A stretch of 64,000 nucleotides of DNA from the NCBI RefSeq assembly GCF_007859325.1, contig NZ_VOHK01000005.1, positions 248,001 to 312,000 on the forward strand, in the 5' to 3' direction. The DNA comes from Luteimonas marina (GTDB lineage Bacteria; Pseudomonadota; Gammaproteobacteria; Xanthomonadales; Xanthomonadaceae). Made by a program: the position numbers and the translations under genes. The notes under the pieces are model-generated. The model was not told where the DNA came from. It did no database searches and saw only the letters and a list, made by a program, of their open reading frames with translations. Every line of letters begins with the position of its first letter. Position 1 is the stretch's first letter. Of the stretch, positions 50,512-59,725 are shown one piece after another.

Positions 50512-53500
50512 ATGGCCTTCCGACGCCGCCCGCGACTGCCCGACGACCTCACGCCAGAAGAGCGCGAGGCCCGCATCGCCGAACTGCGCGAGCGCCGCCG
50601 CCGGCGCATGCGCGTGCTGGCGATCCGCAGCGCGATCGGCACGCTGGCGCTGGTCGTGCTCGGCGCCGTGCTGCTGTACTGGCTGCTGGCGACCTTCGGC
50701 GGCCGCGACTTCCTGCTCGCGCGCATCGCCGGCGCGCTGCCGGCGGGCACCGAGCTGGCCTGGTCGCGCGCGGAAGGCCCCGCCTCCGGTCCGCTGACGA
50801 TGCACGACGTGCGCTACGTGCAGCGCGGCTGCCCGGACGTCGACGGCAAGCCGGTCGCCTATGGCGACTGCACGAAACCGACCGTGCTCACCTTCACCGC
50901 GAAGCGCATCGTGCTCGATCCGGCGATCACGCCGCTGATCGGGCGCCGGCTGCGCCTGGACGCGCTCGTCATCGAGGCCGCGGCGCTCGACCTGCCGCAG
51001 AGCGACAAGCCGTTCGAGATGCCGACCTGGCCGGAGGTGCTGCCGCGCATCGACCTGCCGCTGTCGCTGCAGGCCGACAGCATCCGCATGGACGGGCTGG
51101 TCGTCACCAGCGAAGGGCAGCCCGTGATCGACATCGCCACGCTGCGCGGCGGCATCGACGCGAAGCAGGGCGAACTGCAGCTCGAGAACATCGCCGTCGA
51201 CAGCGACCGCGGCCGCTTCACCGCGCACGGCGTCTACGCGCCCGACGACCACTACCGCACCGACCTGACCGCCAGCGCGCTGCTGCCGGCGCCGTTCCCA
51301 CGCCCGCGCCCGCGCATCGGCCTGGTCGCGCGCGGCAACCTCGACACCATGGACGTCGCCCTGTCCGGCCACGCGCCCGACCCGCTGCGCGCGCACCTCA
51401 CCCTGCGCGGCAAGCGCTGGACCCTGCGCGCGAACTCCGACGCGCTCGACCCCGGCCTGCTCTCGGGCAGCGGCGAACCGGGCACGCCGGTCGCGTTCTC
51501 GCTGTCCGCCGACGGCAACGGCGGCGCGGCCGAGCTGCAGGGCGAGTTCACCCGGGGCACGCTGCATGCGGTGCTGCAGCCGTCGAAGGTGAAGCTCGAA
51601 GACCAGGTGCTCGAGGTGCAACCGCTGGTGGTCGACCTCTTCGACGGCCGCATCACCGCGAATGGCCATGGCGATTTCCGCGAAACACTCGATGCGCGCT
51701 TCAAGCTCGCGGTGAACGCGCGCGGCCTGCGCTTCGGCGGCGAGCCCGATGCCGCCGATCCGACGCCGGCCGATCCCGCGCCGGCGATCGCCGTGGACGG
51801 CGACTTCGGCATCGCCGGTCGCAGCAGCGACTGGGCCGCCGTCGGCAAGGCCACGATCGCGCGCGACGAGCTCGACGCCACGGTCGATGTCGAGGGCCGC
51901 GGCGACCTGGAGAAGATGACGCTCAAGACCCTGCGCGCGGCCATGCCCAGCGGCACGCTCGACGCCACCGGCAGCGTCGGCTGGGCGCCCGCACTGCAGT
52001 GGCAGGTCGACGCGACGCTGGCCGGCTTCGATCCCGGCTATTTCGCGCCCGGCTGGAACGGCGCGGTGAACGGCAGGCTCGCGACCACCGGCACGACGCG
52101 CGCGGACGGCGGGCTCGACATCGGCGTCGACGCCAACGAACTCGGCGGCACGCTGCGCGGACGCAGGCTCGGCGGCAAGGCCTCGTTCGCGATGCACGGC
52201 CCCGCCACCGGGCAGGCGCGCACCGACTACGAAGGCGACGCCGCGCTGACGCTCGGCGACAGCCGCATCGACGCCAGCGGCTCGCTGCGCGAGCGCATCG
52301 ACCTCGATGCCACGCTCGCCCCCCTGAACCTCGCCGACCTGCTGCCCGATGCAGCCGGCACGCTGCGCGGCACGCTGCAGGCGGCCGGTCCGCGCAGCGC
52401 GCCCGACCTCAGCGCCGACCTCACCGGCAGCGGCCTGCGCTGGGGCGACTATGCCGCGGCGTCGCTGCGCGCGCAGGGACGCCTGCCGTGGTCGCGCGAC
52501 AGCGGCACGCTGGTGCTCGACGGCAGCGGCATCAGCGCCGGCATTGCGCTCGACGAGGTCCGCGTCGAGGCGCGCGGCGCGGTCGAGAACCTGCAGTTCG
52601 ATGCGCAGGCCCGCAGCGAAGCGATGGGGTCGGTCGCGCTGCAGGGCACGGCGCTCAAGCGCGGCGTGAACTGGAGCGGCGAAGTGTCGTCGCTGCAGCT
52701 GGCGCCGTCGAAGGGTGCGACCTGGCGCCTGCAGTCGCCGGCGCGCTATGCGCAGGCCGGGAACAACTGGACGCTGTCGCGCAGCTGTTTCGCCGCGTCC
52801 GACGGCGGCGCGCTGTGCGCGGAAGCCGACTGGCCGCGGCGCGGCGTGGCATTCGACGGGCAGCAGTTGCCGTTGTCGCTGGTCACGCCCTGGCTGCCCG
52901 AGCGCGACGGCGGTCGTCCGTGGCTGCTGCGCGGCGCAATCGACCTCGACGGCCAGCTGCGCCCCGCGGGCAAGGCCTGGCAGGGGAACGTGAGCCTGCA
53001 CTCGGCCGACGGGGGCCTGCGCAACAGCGAGCGCTCGCGCCGCGACATCATCAGCTACCGCGACCTGCAGCTCGATGCCGATTTCAACCCGGCGCGCATC
53101 GAGGCGACGCTGGCGACGATCTTCAACGAGGATGGCCACGTGCGCGCACGCGTGGCGACCGGCTGGGACGCGACCTCGCCGCTCGACGGCGAGATCGACG
53201 CCGACACCGACGAACTGACCTGGCTGGAGCTGTTCTCGCGCGACATCGTCGAACCCAGCGGCCGGCTCGCGGCCAACATCGCGCTCGGCGGCACCCGCGC
53301 ACAGCCCTCGCTCGGCGGGCAGGCGCGGCTGAGCGAGTTCAGCACCGAACTGCCCTCGCTCGGCATCGTGCTCGAACGGGGCGACGTGCGCCTGCAGGCG
53401 CAGCCCGACGGCAGCGCGCGCATCGCCGGCAGCGTGCAGTCCGGCGAAGGCGCGCTCAACATCGACGGCGGCCTGAACTGGCAGGACGCCGGCGCGCCGC

Positions 53501-54441
53501 TGATCCTGCACCTGACCGGCGACAAGGTGCTGGCCTCCGACACCCGCGACCTGCGCATCATCGCCAACCCGGACATCGAGGTGCGCTACGCCGCGCGCCA
53601 GCCGCTCACCGTTACCGGCACGGTGACGGTGCCGAGCGCGATGATCGACCTCGAGCGCCTGGACCAGGGCGTGTCGGCCTCACCCGACGTGGTCGTGCTC
53701 GACCCCGAGGATCCCGAGGACACCGGCGCCTCGCCGCTGGCGCTGGACCTGACCTTGGCGATGGGCGAGGACGTGCGGCTGCGCGGCTTCGGCCTCGACG
53801 GCAGCCTCGGAGGCAGCATGCGCGTGCGCGCGCAGCCAGGTCGCGAGATGACCGGCAGCGGCACGCTGGAAGTCGGCGGCCGCTACAGCGCCTACGGGCA
53901 GAAGCTGCAGGTCACGCGCGGCCGACTCACCTTCAACGGCCCGGTGTCCGATCCGCTGCTCGACATCCGCGCCGAGCGCAGGATCGAGGCGCAGGACATC
54001 ACCGCCGGCATCAGCGTCACCGGCCGCGCCTCGGCGCCGCAGGCCAGCGTGTGGACCGATCCCGCGACCGACGATTCACAGGCCCTGTCCTACCTCGCGC
54101 TCGGCCGGCCGCTGTCGAACCTGTCCAGCGCCGAGGGCCGCCAGCTCGATGCCGCCTCGGCCGCGCTCACCGCCGGCGGCAGCATGCTCGCCGGCCAGCT
54201 CGGCTCGAGGATCGGCCTCGACGATGCCGGCGTGATGGAATCGCGCGCGCTCGGCGGCAGCGTGCTCGGCATCGGCAAGCAGCTCTCGCCGAAACTCTAC
54301 GTCGGCTTCGGCGTCTCCCTGCTCGGCACTGGCCAGGTGCTGACGCTGAAATACCTGCTGCGCAAGGGCTTCGACGTGGAAATCGAATCGAGCACGCTGG
54401 AGAGCCGCGGCTCGGTCAACTGGCGGCACGAGACCGATTAG
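50512..54441 (+). CDS. tamB: inner-membrane-anchored translocation assembly protein TamB (AsmA-like, DUF490)
   Basis: A 1309-residue TamB. A cytoplasmic Arg-rich start (RRRPRLPDDLTPEEREARIAELRERRRRRMR) precedes one membrane helix (about 41-65). A very long beta-taco made of repeated short strands spans the periplasm; the C-terminal DUF490 domain begins near 950 and ends YLLRKGFDVEIESSTLESRGSVNWRHETD. The barrel-interacting motif region GRPLSNLSSAEGRQLDAASAALTAGGSMLAGQLGSRIGLDDAGV is typical. It forms the TAM complex with TamA and is implicated in anterograde phospholipid transport. The start follows the tamA stop by one base. Confidence 0.95.
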   Translation: MAFRRRPRLPDDLTPEEREARIAELRERRRRRMRVLAIRSAIGTLALVVLGAVLLYWLLATFGGRDFLLARIAGALPAGTELAWSRAEGPASGPLTMHDVRYVQRGCPDVDGKPVAYGDCTKPTVLTFTAKRIVLDPAITPLIGRRLRLDALVIEAAALDLPQSDKPFEMPTWPEVLPRIDLPLSLQADSIRMDGLVVTSEGQPVIDIATLRGGIDAKQGELQLENIAVDSDRGRFTAHGVYAPDDHYRTDLTASALLPAPFPRPRPRIGLVARGNLDTMDVALSGHAPDPLRAHLTLRGKRWTLRANSDALDPGLLSGSGEPGTPVAFSLSADGNGGAAELQGEFTRGTLHAVLQPSKVKLEDQVLEVQPLVVDLFDGRITANGHGDFRETLDARFKLAVNARGLRFGGEPDAADPTPADPAPAIAVDGDFGIAGRSSDWAAVGKATIARDELDATVDVEGRGDLEKMTLKTLRAAMPSGTLDATGSVGWAPALQWQVDATLAGFDPGYFAPGWNGAVNGRLATTGTTRADGGLDIGVDANELGGTLRGRRLGGKASFAMHGPATGQARTDYEGDAALTLGDSRIDASGSLRERIDLDATLAPLNLADLLPDAAGTLRGTLQAAGPRSAPDLSADLTGSGLRWGDYAAASLRAQGRLPWSRDSGTLVLDGSGISAGIALDEVRVEARGAVENLQFDAQARSEAMGSVALQGTALKRGVNWSGEVSSLQLAPSKGATWRLQSPARYAQAGNNWTLSRSCFAASDGGALCAEADWPRRGVAFDGQQLPLSLVTPWLPERDGGRPWLLRGAIDLDGQLRPAGKAWQGNVSLHSADGGLRNSERSRRDIISYRDLQLDADFNPARIEATLATIFNEDGHVRARVATGWDATSPLDGEIDADTDELTWLELFSRDIVEPSGRLAANIALGGTRAQPSLGGQARLSEFSTELPSLGIVLERGDVRLQAQPDGSARIAGSVQSGEGALNIDGGLNWQDAGAPLILHLTGDKVLASDTRDLRIIANPDIEVRYAARQPLTVTGTVTVPSAMIDLERLDQGVSASPDVVVLDPEDPEDTGASPLALDLTLAMGEDVRLRGFGLDGSLGGSMRVRAQPGREMTGSGTLEVGGRYSAYGQKLQVTRGRLTFNGPVSDPLLDIRAERRIEAQDITAGISVTGRASAPQASVWTDPATDDSQALSYLALGRPLSNLSSAEGRQLDAASAALTAGGSMLAGQLGSRIGLDDAGVMESRALGGSVLGIGKQLSPKLYVGFGVSLLGTGQVLTLKYLLRKGFDVEIESSTLESRGSVNWRHETD

Positions 54442-54450
54442 GCGCGCCTC

Positions 54451-54560
54451 GGGCAGCGCCCCCCCTGTCATTGGGCAGCGCCCCCCTGTCATTTCGACCG
54501 CAGGGAGAAATCTTCTGTCCGGCTGCGGGAAGCAGATTTCTCCCTGCGGTCGAAATGACA
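54451..54560. repeat. family D-like doublet with a 21/22-bp tandem duplication at its left end
   Basis: TGTCATTTCGACCGCAGGGAG at 54487 faces CTCCCTGCGGTCGAAATGACA ending 54560. It is a diverged member of the family at 25184 and 58222 (same outline, substitutions matched in both arms). Left of it, GGGCAGCGCCCC...TGTCATT occurs twice in tandem (54451-54472 and 54473-54493), differing by one C. Confidence 0.85.
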
Positions 54561-54600
54561 GAGGGTGTCGCCGGCATCGCGATGTCGGATGCAAGATCCC

Positions 54601-55170
54601 TCAAGCCACCGAGCGCTGCTGCCCGCGATGCCTGCCCTCGTCGATCTCCTCGACCAGCTTCGCGCAGAACGCGGGCAGGTCCTTCGGCGTGCGGCTGGTG
54701 ACCAGGCCCTGGTCGACGACCACGTCCTCGTCCACCCACTTCGCACCGGCATTCTCCAGGTCCCTGCGGATGTTGGGCACCGAGGTGACGGTGCGACCCT
54801 CGAGCACGTCCGCATTCGCCAGCACCCACGGCCCGTGGCAGATCGCGGCGACCGGCTTGCCGGCCTCGAAGAAGGCGCGGGTGATGGCCAGCGCCTTCTC
54901 GTCCACGCGCAGCTTGTCCGGGTTGAACAGGCCGCCCGGGATCACCAGCGCATCGTAGTTGGCAGCGTCGGCGTCGGCCAGCTGCACGTCGACCGGGACC
55001 TGCTCGCCCTTGTCGAAGTGCTCGAAGCCCTGCACCTTGCCGTTTTCGGGCGAGACCACGTCGACGCCGGCCTCGTGCTCGCGCAACGCGCGCAGCGGCT
55101 CCAGCAGCTCGGACTGCTCGAAGCCGTCGGCGACGAGGATGGCGACGCGTTTTCCGGTGAGATGGCTCAT
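54601..55170 (-). CDS. DJ-1/PfpI family protein
   Basis: A 189-residue class I glutamine amidotransferase-like protein of the PfpI/YhbO group. Motifs: VAILVADGFEQSELLEPL with the active-site Glu near 17, ALVIPGGLFNPDKLR, and the nucleophile elbow AAICHGPWVLANADVLEG with Cys near 108 and adjacent His. Such proteins are reported as proteases or as glyoxalase/deglycase-like stress proteins; the exact activity is disputed. Start at 55170 with a ribosome site ggagt 7-11 nt upstream. The C-terminus GQQRSVA is close to a family D repeat. Monocistronic. Confidence 0.93.
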   Translation of the reverse strand: MSHLTGKRVAILVADGFEQSELLEPLRALREHEAGVDVVSPENGKVQGFEHFDKGEQVPVDVQLADADAANYDALVIPGGLFNPDKLRVDEKALAITRAFFEAGKPVAAICHGPWVLANADVLEGRTVTSVPNIRRDLENAGAKWVDEDVVVDQGLVTSRTPKDLPAFCAKLVEEIDEGRHRGQQRSVA

Positions 55171-55318
55171 GGCGGGTACTCCTGTCGGGGGATGGAACCG
55201 GCAAGCTAGCGTTTCGCCTGCACAGGCAACGCGAAGGAAACGTCCATAACGCGTCAAACGCGTGCGCTATCGCGCGTTTTCGCGTTCATGATGCTGTACG
55301 CGCTGAACGGTTGGAGCC

Positions 55319-55717
55319 ATGAACATGCCGGGACCTCGTCGACTGCTGGTCTTCCTGCGCAGCCTGCTGGCGCTGGTGCTGGCGATCGCCGCGATTCCCG
55401 CGGTCAACCTCGCCGGTTCGTGGCTCTCCAGCCACGTCTTCGGCCTCGGGCCCGGCGGCACGCTGCGTCTGGCCGTCGACCTGTCCTGGATGTTCGTGGC
55501 CGGCTTCGCTGGCGCCTGGCTGATGGTGAAGACCGCGGCGATCGCCAGGGCCGCGCATGCGTGGGCGCTGTTCGCGATCTATCTGGTCGCGGCGATGTAT
55601 GCCGCGATCACGATGCGGGACGATTTCCCGCACTGGTTCACGCTCGGGCTCCTCGCCTCGATCCCCGCCCAAGTCTGGCTGGGCTGGTGGCTGGCACGGG
55701 GACGCTCACGCCCGTAG
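55319..55717 (+). CDS. small membrane protein of unknown function
   Basis: A 132-residue protein with four hydrophobic segments (LLVFLRSLLALVLAIAAIP, LAVDLSWMFVAGFAGAWLMV, HAWALFAIYLVAAMYAAI, FTLGLLASIPAQVWLGWWLA). No family recognised. The second ATG (MPGPRR) six bases downstream could equally be the start. Its TAG stop (55715-55717) is the TAG of a GTAG-type repeat, so the last residues (GRSRP) may reflect where the element inserted. Confidence 0.75.
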   Translation: MNMPGPRRLLVFLRSLLALVLAIAAIPAVNLAGSWLSSHVFGLGPGGTLRLAVDLSWMFVAGFAGAWLMVKTAAIARAAHAWALFAIYLVAAMYAAITMRDDFPHWFTLGLLASIPAQVWLGWWLARGRSRP

Positions 55718-55818
55718 GGCGGGTTTCAACCCGCCACCTCCGCACGCAAGGATCGAGCGGTTTCGCCCGGGCATGCGGGCGCCTCGTTCATGCGATGGCG
55801 GGTCAAGACCCGCCCTAC
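55714..55818. repeat. GTAG-type (family E) doublet
   Basis: GTAGGGCGGGTTTCAACCCGCC at 55714 is mirrored by GGCGGGTCAAGACCCGCCCTAC ending 55818; each arm is itself a hairpin. Its first TAG is the stop codon of the preceding membrane-protein gene. It lies between that gene and the ubiB 3' end. Confidence 0.92.
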
Positions 55819-55850
55819 GGTCGCGGCTGCCAAACTGCCCATGTATGGCG

Positions 55851-57521
55851 TTACCCGCGCCGCGGCATCGCCGCGAGGATCGCCCACAGGCCGCCGATGC
55901 CGGCGATCCACGAGGCGGCCGGGATGCCGAGAACGGCGGGGCCGCCGGCTTCCAGCGAGTACAGCACGGCGGCCACGATCAGCAGGCCGACGCCGAGGAT
56001 CGCGGCGACGATGCGCCGCTGCATGGCCTTGAGCGTCTGCGTGATCTCGACGATGTCCTGCGAGCGCATCCGCAGTTCGTGCCGGCCTTCGACCTGCTGC
56101 TGCAGCCAGGCGTGCGCCAGCCGCGGCATCTCCGGCGCGCGGGTGACGATCTCGGGCAGGCGCTTGCGGAACTCGGCGGCGAGCTTCTGCGGGCTGTAGC
56201 GCTCGACCAGGATGCGCTCGAGCACCGGCCGCGCCACCGCCCAGATGTCGATCTTCGGGTCGAGCAGGCGGCCAATGCCCTCGATCGTCAGCAGCGTCTT
56301 CTGCAGCAGGATCAACTGCGGCTGCAGGGTCAGCTCGTAGCGCTGGGCGGTGCGGAACAGCTTGCCGAGCACCTCGCCGAGCGAGATTTCCGACAGCGGC
56401 CGGGTGAAGTACGGTTCGCAGACCGCGCGCGCGGCGGCCTCGAGTTCGTCGATGCGGATGGTCGACGGCATCCAGCCGGCCTGCACGTGCAGCTCGGCGA
56501 TGCGGCGGTAGTCCTTGTTGAAGATCGCCATGAAGTTCTCGGCGAGGTAGTACTGGTCCTCGCCGGAGAGCTGGCCCATGATCCCGAAGTCCAGCGCGAT
56601 GAAGCGCGGGTTGTCCTGGCGCGCCGGATCGACCCAGATGTTGCCGGCGTGGGCGTCGGCGTGGAAGAAGTTGTCGCGGAACACCTGGGTGTAGAACACG
56701 CGCACGCCCTTGGCCGCGAGCGCCCTGCGGTCGATGCCCGCGGCGTCGAGCGCTTCGATGTCGTCGCTGTTGATGCCGCGCACGCGCTCGAGGGTGAGCA
56801 CCTTCTGCGTGGTGTGGCTCCAGATCGGCTCGGGCACGTAGAGGTCGGCCGAATCCAGCCAGAAGCGGCGCAGCACCGAAGCGTTGGCGCCCTCGCGCTG
56901 CAGGTCGAGCTCGGCGGCCAGCGTGTTCTCGATCTCGGCGACGATCTCGCGCGGGCGGATCTTGTCGGCGTTGGGATGGGTGCGGTCGACGAGTCCAGCG
57001 AGGTTCCTGAGCAGCGCGATGTCGCCGTCGATCTGCTTCTCCACGCCCGGACGCAGCACCTTGACCACCACCTCGCGCGGCGGCGCGTCGCCATCGGCGT
57101 GCAGCGTGGCCGCGTGCACCTGCGCGATCGACGCCGAGGCCAGCGGCACGGTATCGAACGTCGCGAACAGGGTGGCGATCGGCGCGTCGAGCTCGGTCTC
57201 GACGATCGCGCGCGCGGCGTCGCCGTCGAAGGGCGCGACCTGGTCCTGCAGCAGCGCCAGTTCGTCGACCATGTCCGGCGGCAGCAGGTCGCGGCGGGTG
57301 GAGAGGATCTGGCCGAACTTGACGAAGATCGGCCCCAGCTCCTGCAGCGCCAGGCGCAGGCGCGCGCCGCGCGACTGCGCGGCGATGTCGCTGGAGGCGC
57401 GCGGCACGAACGGCCGCATCAGCTTCAGCCAGCGCTCGGCCGGAGTGTCGTCGAGCAGGTCGTCGAGGCGATAGCGCAGCAGCACGCGGCCGATGCGCGA
57501 GGCGCGCAGCACGCTGCTCAA
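55851..57521 (-). CDS. ubiB: ubiquinone biosynthesis accessory kinase-like protein UbiB
   Basis: A 556-residue member of the UbiB/ADCK atypical kinase family, needed for ubiquinone synthesis. Signatures: the KxGQ motif ([16 protein letters not shown]), [12 protein letters not shown], the Ala-rich nucleotide loop [23 protein letters not shown] and LDFGIMGQL. Two C-terminal membrane helices ([41 protein letters not shown]). No ATG fits. A TTG at 57521 overlapping the ubiJ stop (TTGA) gives [20 protein letters not shown], the expected xanthomonad start, and has GGGGA upstream; GTG at 57512 is the alternative. Confidence 0.94.
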   Translation of the reverse strand: MSSVLRASRIGRVLLRYRLDDLLDDTPAERWLKLMRPFVPRASSDIAAQSRGARLRLALQELGPIFVKFGQILSTRRDLLPPDMVDELALLQDQVAPFDGDAARAIVETELDAPIATLFATFDTVPLASASIAQVHAATLHADGDAPPREVVVKVLRPGVEKQIDGDIALLRNLAGLVDRTHPNADKIRPREIVAEIENTLAAELDLQREGANASVLRRFWLDSADLYVPEPIWSHTTQKVLTLERVRGINSDDIEALDAAGIDRRALAAKGVRVFYTQVFRDNFFHADAHAGNIWVDPARQDNPRFIALDFGIMGQLSGEDQYYLAENFMAIFNKDYRRIAELHVQAGWMPSTIRIDELEAAARAVCEPYFTRPLSEISLGEVLGKLFRTAQRYELTLQPQLILLQKTLLTIEGIGRLLDPKIDIWAVARPVLERILVERYSPQKLAAEFRKRLPEIVTRAPEMPRLAHAWLQQQVEGRHELRMRSQDIVEITQTLKAMQRRIVAAILGVGLLIVAAVLYSLEAGGPAVLGIPAASWIAGIGGLWAILAAMPRRG

Positions 57522-58168
57522 GCGGGCATCCCCGGCAAGGCCGCGAGGCGCGACACGCGCGCGGCGAGGCGGTCGACGTCGTCGCGCAGCACGTCGACGT
57601 CGTCGTGGAAGGCGTCGAGCTCGGCGCGCGCGACCACGTCGCGCGACTCCTCGGTCACGTACTCGGCGGCGCTCTGCGCGAGGTTGCGGCCGAGTTCGCG
57701 CGCCTGCCGCAGCGCGCCGGCGAAGGCGTTCGCGACCTGCACGCCGACGACATCGCCGAACACCGACACGAACGGCTGCTGCCAGTCGGGATCGAAGCGC
57801 TCGGCCAGCCGCTGCAGCTGGCGCGCGAGTTCGGCGTCGCCCGAGACGTGCACCTTGCCCACCGGCGGCGCATCGTCGCGGCGCAGGAACGGCAGCTGCG
57901 ACAGCATGCCGGCAAGCGTGCTGCGCACGGCGAGGTCGGGCTCGCTGGCGGCATCGACCGGACCCACCGCGAGGCGTTCGCCCTCGACCCGCAGCTGCAG
58001 CGCCAGCGGCGGCGATTCGAGGGCGAGTTCGACGCGACGGCCGTCGAGCCGGGTCAACGCCTGGCGCGTGTCGGCGTCGAGCGCGACCGCGCGGTTGAGC
58101 GCGGCCTCCAGCGCGCGGCCGGCGATCGGCTTGATCGCGTCGAAGGGCGAGGGCGGGAACGTGGCCAT
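57518..58168 (-). CDS. ubiJ: ubiquinone biosynthesis accessory factor UbiJ (SCP2 domain)
   Basis: A 216-residue lipid-binding SCP2-like protein that, with UbiK, organises the soluble Ubi complex. The SCP2 domain spans about 20-120 ([46 protein letters not shown]). The C-terminus is a coiled coil ([25 protein letters not shown]), as in the family. It overlaps ubiB by 4 bp. The start at 58168 gives the normal [15 protein letters not shown]-terminus. ubiE is not adjacent, unlike in enterobacteria. Confidence 0.9.
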   Translation of the reverse strand: MATFPPSPFDAIKPIAGRALEAALNRAVALDADTRQALTRLDGRRVELALESPPLALQLRVEGERLAVGPVDAASEPDLAVRSTLAGMLSQLPFLRRDDAPPVGKVHVSGDAELARQLQRLAERFDPDWQQPFVSVFGDVVGVQVANAFAGALRQARELGRNLAQSAAEYVTEESRDVVARAELDAFHDDVDVLRDDVDRLAARVSRLAALPGMPA

Positions 58169-58221
58169 GGCGCATTGTACGGCTGGCGCGATGCCGGTGC
58201 CCAAGGGAATCCCCGACAAAT

Positions 58222-58307
58222 TGTCATTCCGAGCGCAGCGAGGAATCTGCTACCCGCCGGCGGACAGCAGCGGCAGAAGCAGATTCCTCGCTGCGCTCGG
58301 AATGACA
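58222..58307. repeat. family D palindromic doublet
   Basis: TGTCATTCCGAGCGCAGCGAG at 58222 faces CTCGCTGCGCTCGGAATGACA ending 58307, with arms identical to the copy at 25184. It lies upstream of ubiJ. Confidence 0.93.
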
Positions 58308-58334
58308 GCATTCTGTCTACCGGAGACCGCAACG

Positions 58335-58362
58335 ACAAAGCCCGCCATGCGGCGGGCTTTGT
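58335..58362 (-). terminator. intrinsic terminator after the DUF1328 gene
   Basis: AAAGCCCGCC-ATGC-GGCGGGCTTT is a perfect 10-bp stem with a 4-nt loop; on the minus strand it is followed by TTTGTCGTTG. It lies 34 bp downstream of the DUF1328 stop. An A/T-rich run (58366-58374) on the other side may let it work in both directions. Confidence 0.85.
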
Positions 58363-58395
58363 TTGTAAAAAAAACGGGAAAAACGGGCATGGAAC

Positions 58396-58554
58396 CTAGA
58401 CCCGCTTGCCCCGCAGCAGCGAGATGATCGCGAGGATCACGAACACCACGAACAGCACCCAGGCGATGTTGGTGGCGGCGCCGGCGATGCCGGAGAAGCC
58501 GAGCACGGCGGCGATGAGGGCAATGACGAAGAAAATGACGGCGTATCTGAGCAT
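58396..58554 (-). CDS. 52-residue membrane protein, DUF1328 / YtjA family
   Basis: A very short gene reading [20 protein letters not shown] followed by [20 protein letters not shown] and ending SLLRGKRV. The two membrane helices with the GFSGIAGAA turn are the hallmark of the DUF1328 family, which is widespread in proteobacteria and often stress-induced. Function unknown. A GGAGA ribosome site lies about 9 nt before the ATG, and a clear terminator follows. Monocistronic. Confidence 0.92.
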   Translation of the reverse strand: MLRYAVIFFVIALIAAVLGFSGIAGAATNIAWVLFVVFVILAIISLLRGKRV

Positions 58555-58732
58555 GGAAGCGTCTCCGGGACGTCGGCCGGCGGCCGTGGAATGAAGTGCG
58601 GGGAGAGGCTACGCGAGCGCCGGTCGCGGCCGGGTGACAGCGGGGTGAGGTCGCCGTGAAAGACCGTCTGTTCCGACGCGGGGATGACGAGCGTCGCGGG
58701 ATGACGGTTGTCCCGCAGGGCCCACCCCCGGC

Positions 58733-59725
58733 TCAGCCTTGCAGCGCGGCGCGCAGGCGCTCCAGCCCTTCGGCGATCGTGACCCTCGGGCGATAGCCGA
58801 AGTCGCGCGTCGCCGGCGCCATCGAGTACCAGTGTGCGGTGCTCAGCTGTTCGGCCAGGAACCGCGTCATCGGCGGCTCGCCCTGCAGCCGCAGCAGCGG
58901 CCACAGCGTCTCGCACGCCGCGCCGATCGCGTACGCCGCGCCGAACGGGATCGACCCCTCCACCTGCGGCGCGCCCGCGGCGGCGAGCAGCGCGTTGACG
59001 ATCTCGCGCGTCGGCTTCGGCTCGCCGTTGCTGATGAAGTAGGCGCGCCCGGCGCAGGCCGCGCCCGGCGCGAGGTGTTCGAAGGCGTCGAAGTGCGCCT
59101 GCGCGGCGTTGTCGATGTAGGTGGTGTCGATGCGGTTGTGGCCGCCGCCGATGAAGCGCAGCCGGCCCTGCCTCGCGCGCTCGACCAGGCGCGGCAGGAT
59201 CTGCTGGTCGCCCGGGCCCCAGATCAGGCGCGGGCGCAGCGCAACGGTGGCGAGGCCGGCGTCGTTCGCCGCCAGCACCGCCTGCTCGGCGATCAGCTTG
59301 GTGGTCGCGTACGGCGCCTTGAAGCCCTCGCCGTAGGGCACCGTGTCGGCGGTGCCGCCTTCGACCGGATGGGTCTTGCGATGGGTCACGCTCGGCGTCG
59401 AGGTGTAGACGAGCCGGCCGATGCCGTGCGCGCGGCAGGCGTCGAGCACGTTCTGCGTTCCGGTGACGTTGGCCGCGTGGTAGCTGTCGTAGCTGCCCCA
59501 GGCGCCGGCCTTGGCGGCGTTGTGGAAGATCGCGTCGAAACCCCGCGCCACGGCGGCGACGGTTTCGCGATCGGCGAGGTCGCCGCGCAGCTGGCGCACG
59601 CCGAGCGCGTCGAGCGGCGGATAGTGGCCGCGGTTGAAGCTGGCGACCTCATGCCCGCGCTCGACGAGGCCGCGGCACAGCGCCTGGCCCAGGAAACCAC
59701 CACCACCGGTGACGAGGATCTTCAT
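58733..59725 (-). CDS. oleD: 2-alkyl-3-oxoalkanoate reductase OleD
   Basis: A 330-residue extended short-chain dehydrogenase. In long-chain olefin synthesis OleD reduces the 2-alkyl-3-ketoacid made by OleA, with NADPH. The nucleotide motif TGGGGFLG (6-13), the [16 protein letters not shown] segment and catalytic YATTK are present. Similarity to 3-beta-hydroxysteroid dehydrogenases is a known trait of OleD. ATGA overlap with oleC (59722-59725) supports the assignment. The start [10 protein letters not shown] is certain. Cytoplasmic; assembles with OleB and OleC. Confidence 0.93.
   Translation of the reverse strand: MKILVTGGGGFLGQALCRGLVERGHEVASFNRGHYPPLDALGVRQLRGDLADRETVAAVARGFDAIFHNAAKAGAWGSYDSYHAANVTGTQNVLDACRAHGIGRLVYTSTPSVTHRKTHPVEGGTADTVPYGEGFKAPYATTKLIAEQAVLAANDAGLATVALRPRLIWGPGDQQILPRLVERARQGRLRFIGGGHNRIDTTYIDNAAQAHFDAFEHLAPGAACAGRAYFISNGEPKPTREIVNALLAAAGAPQVEGSIPFGAAYAIGAACETLWPLLRLQGEPPMTRFLAEQLSTAHWYSMAPATRDFGYRPRVTIAEGLERLRAALQG

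Noticed and set aside
58555..58732. Possible small gene or family A repeat between DUF1328 and oleD
   Set aside because: Only fragments such as GGGATGAC are seen, without a paired arm, and no convincing open frame with a ribosome site.
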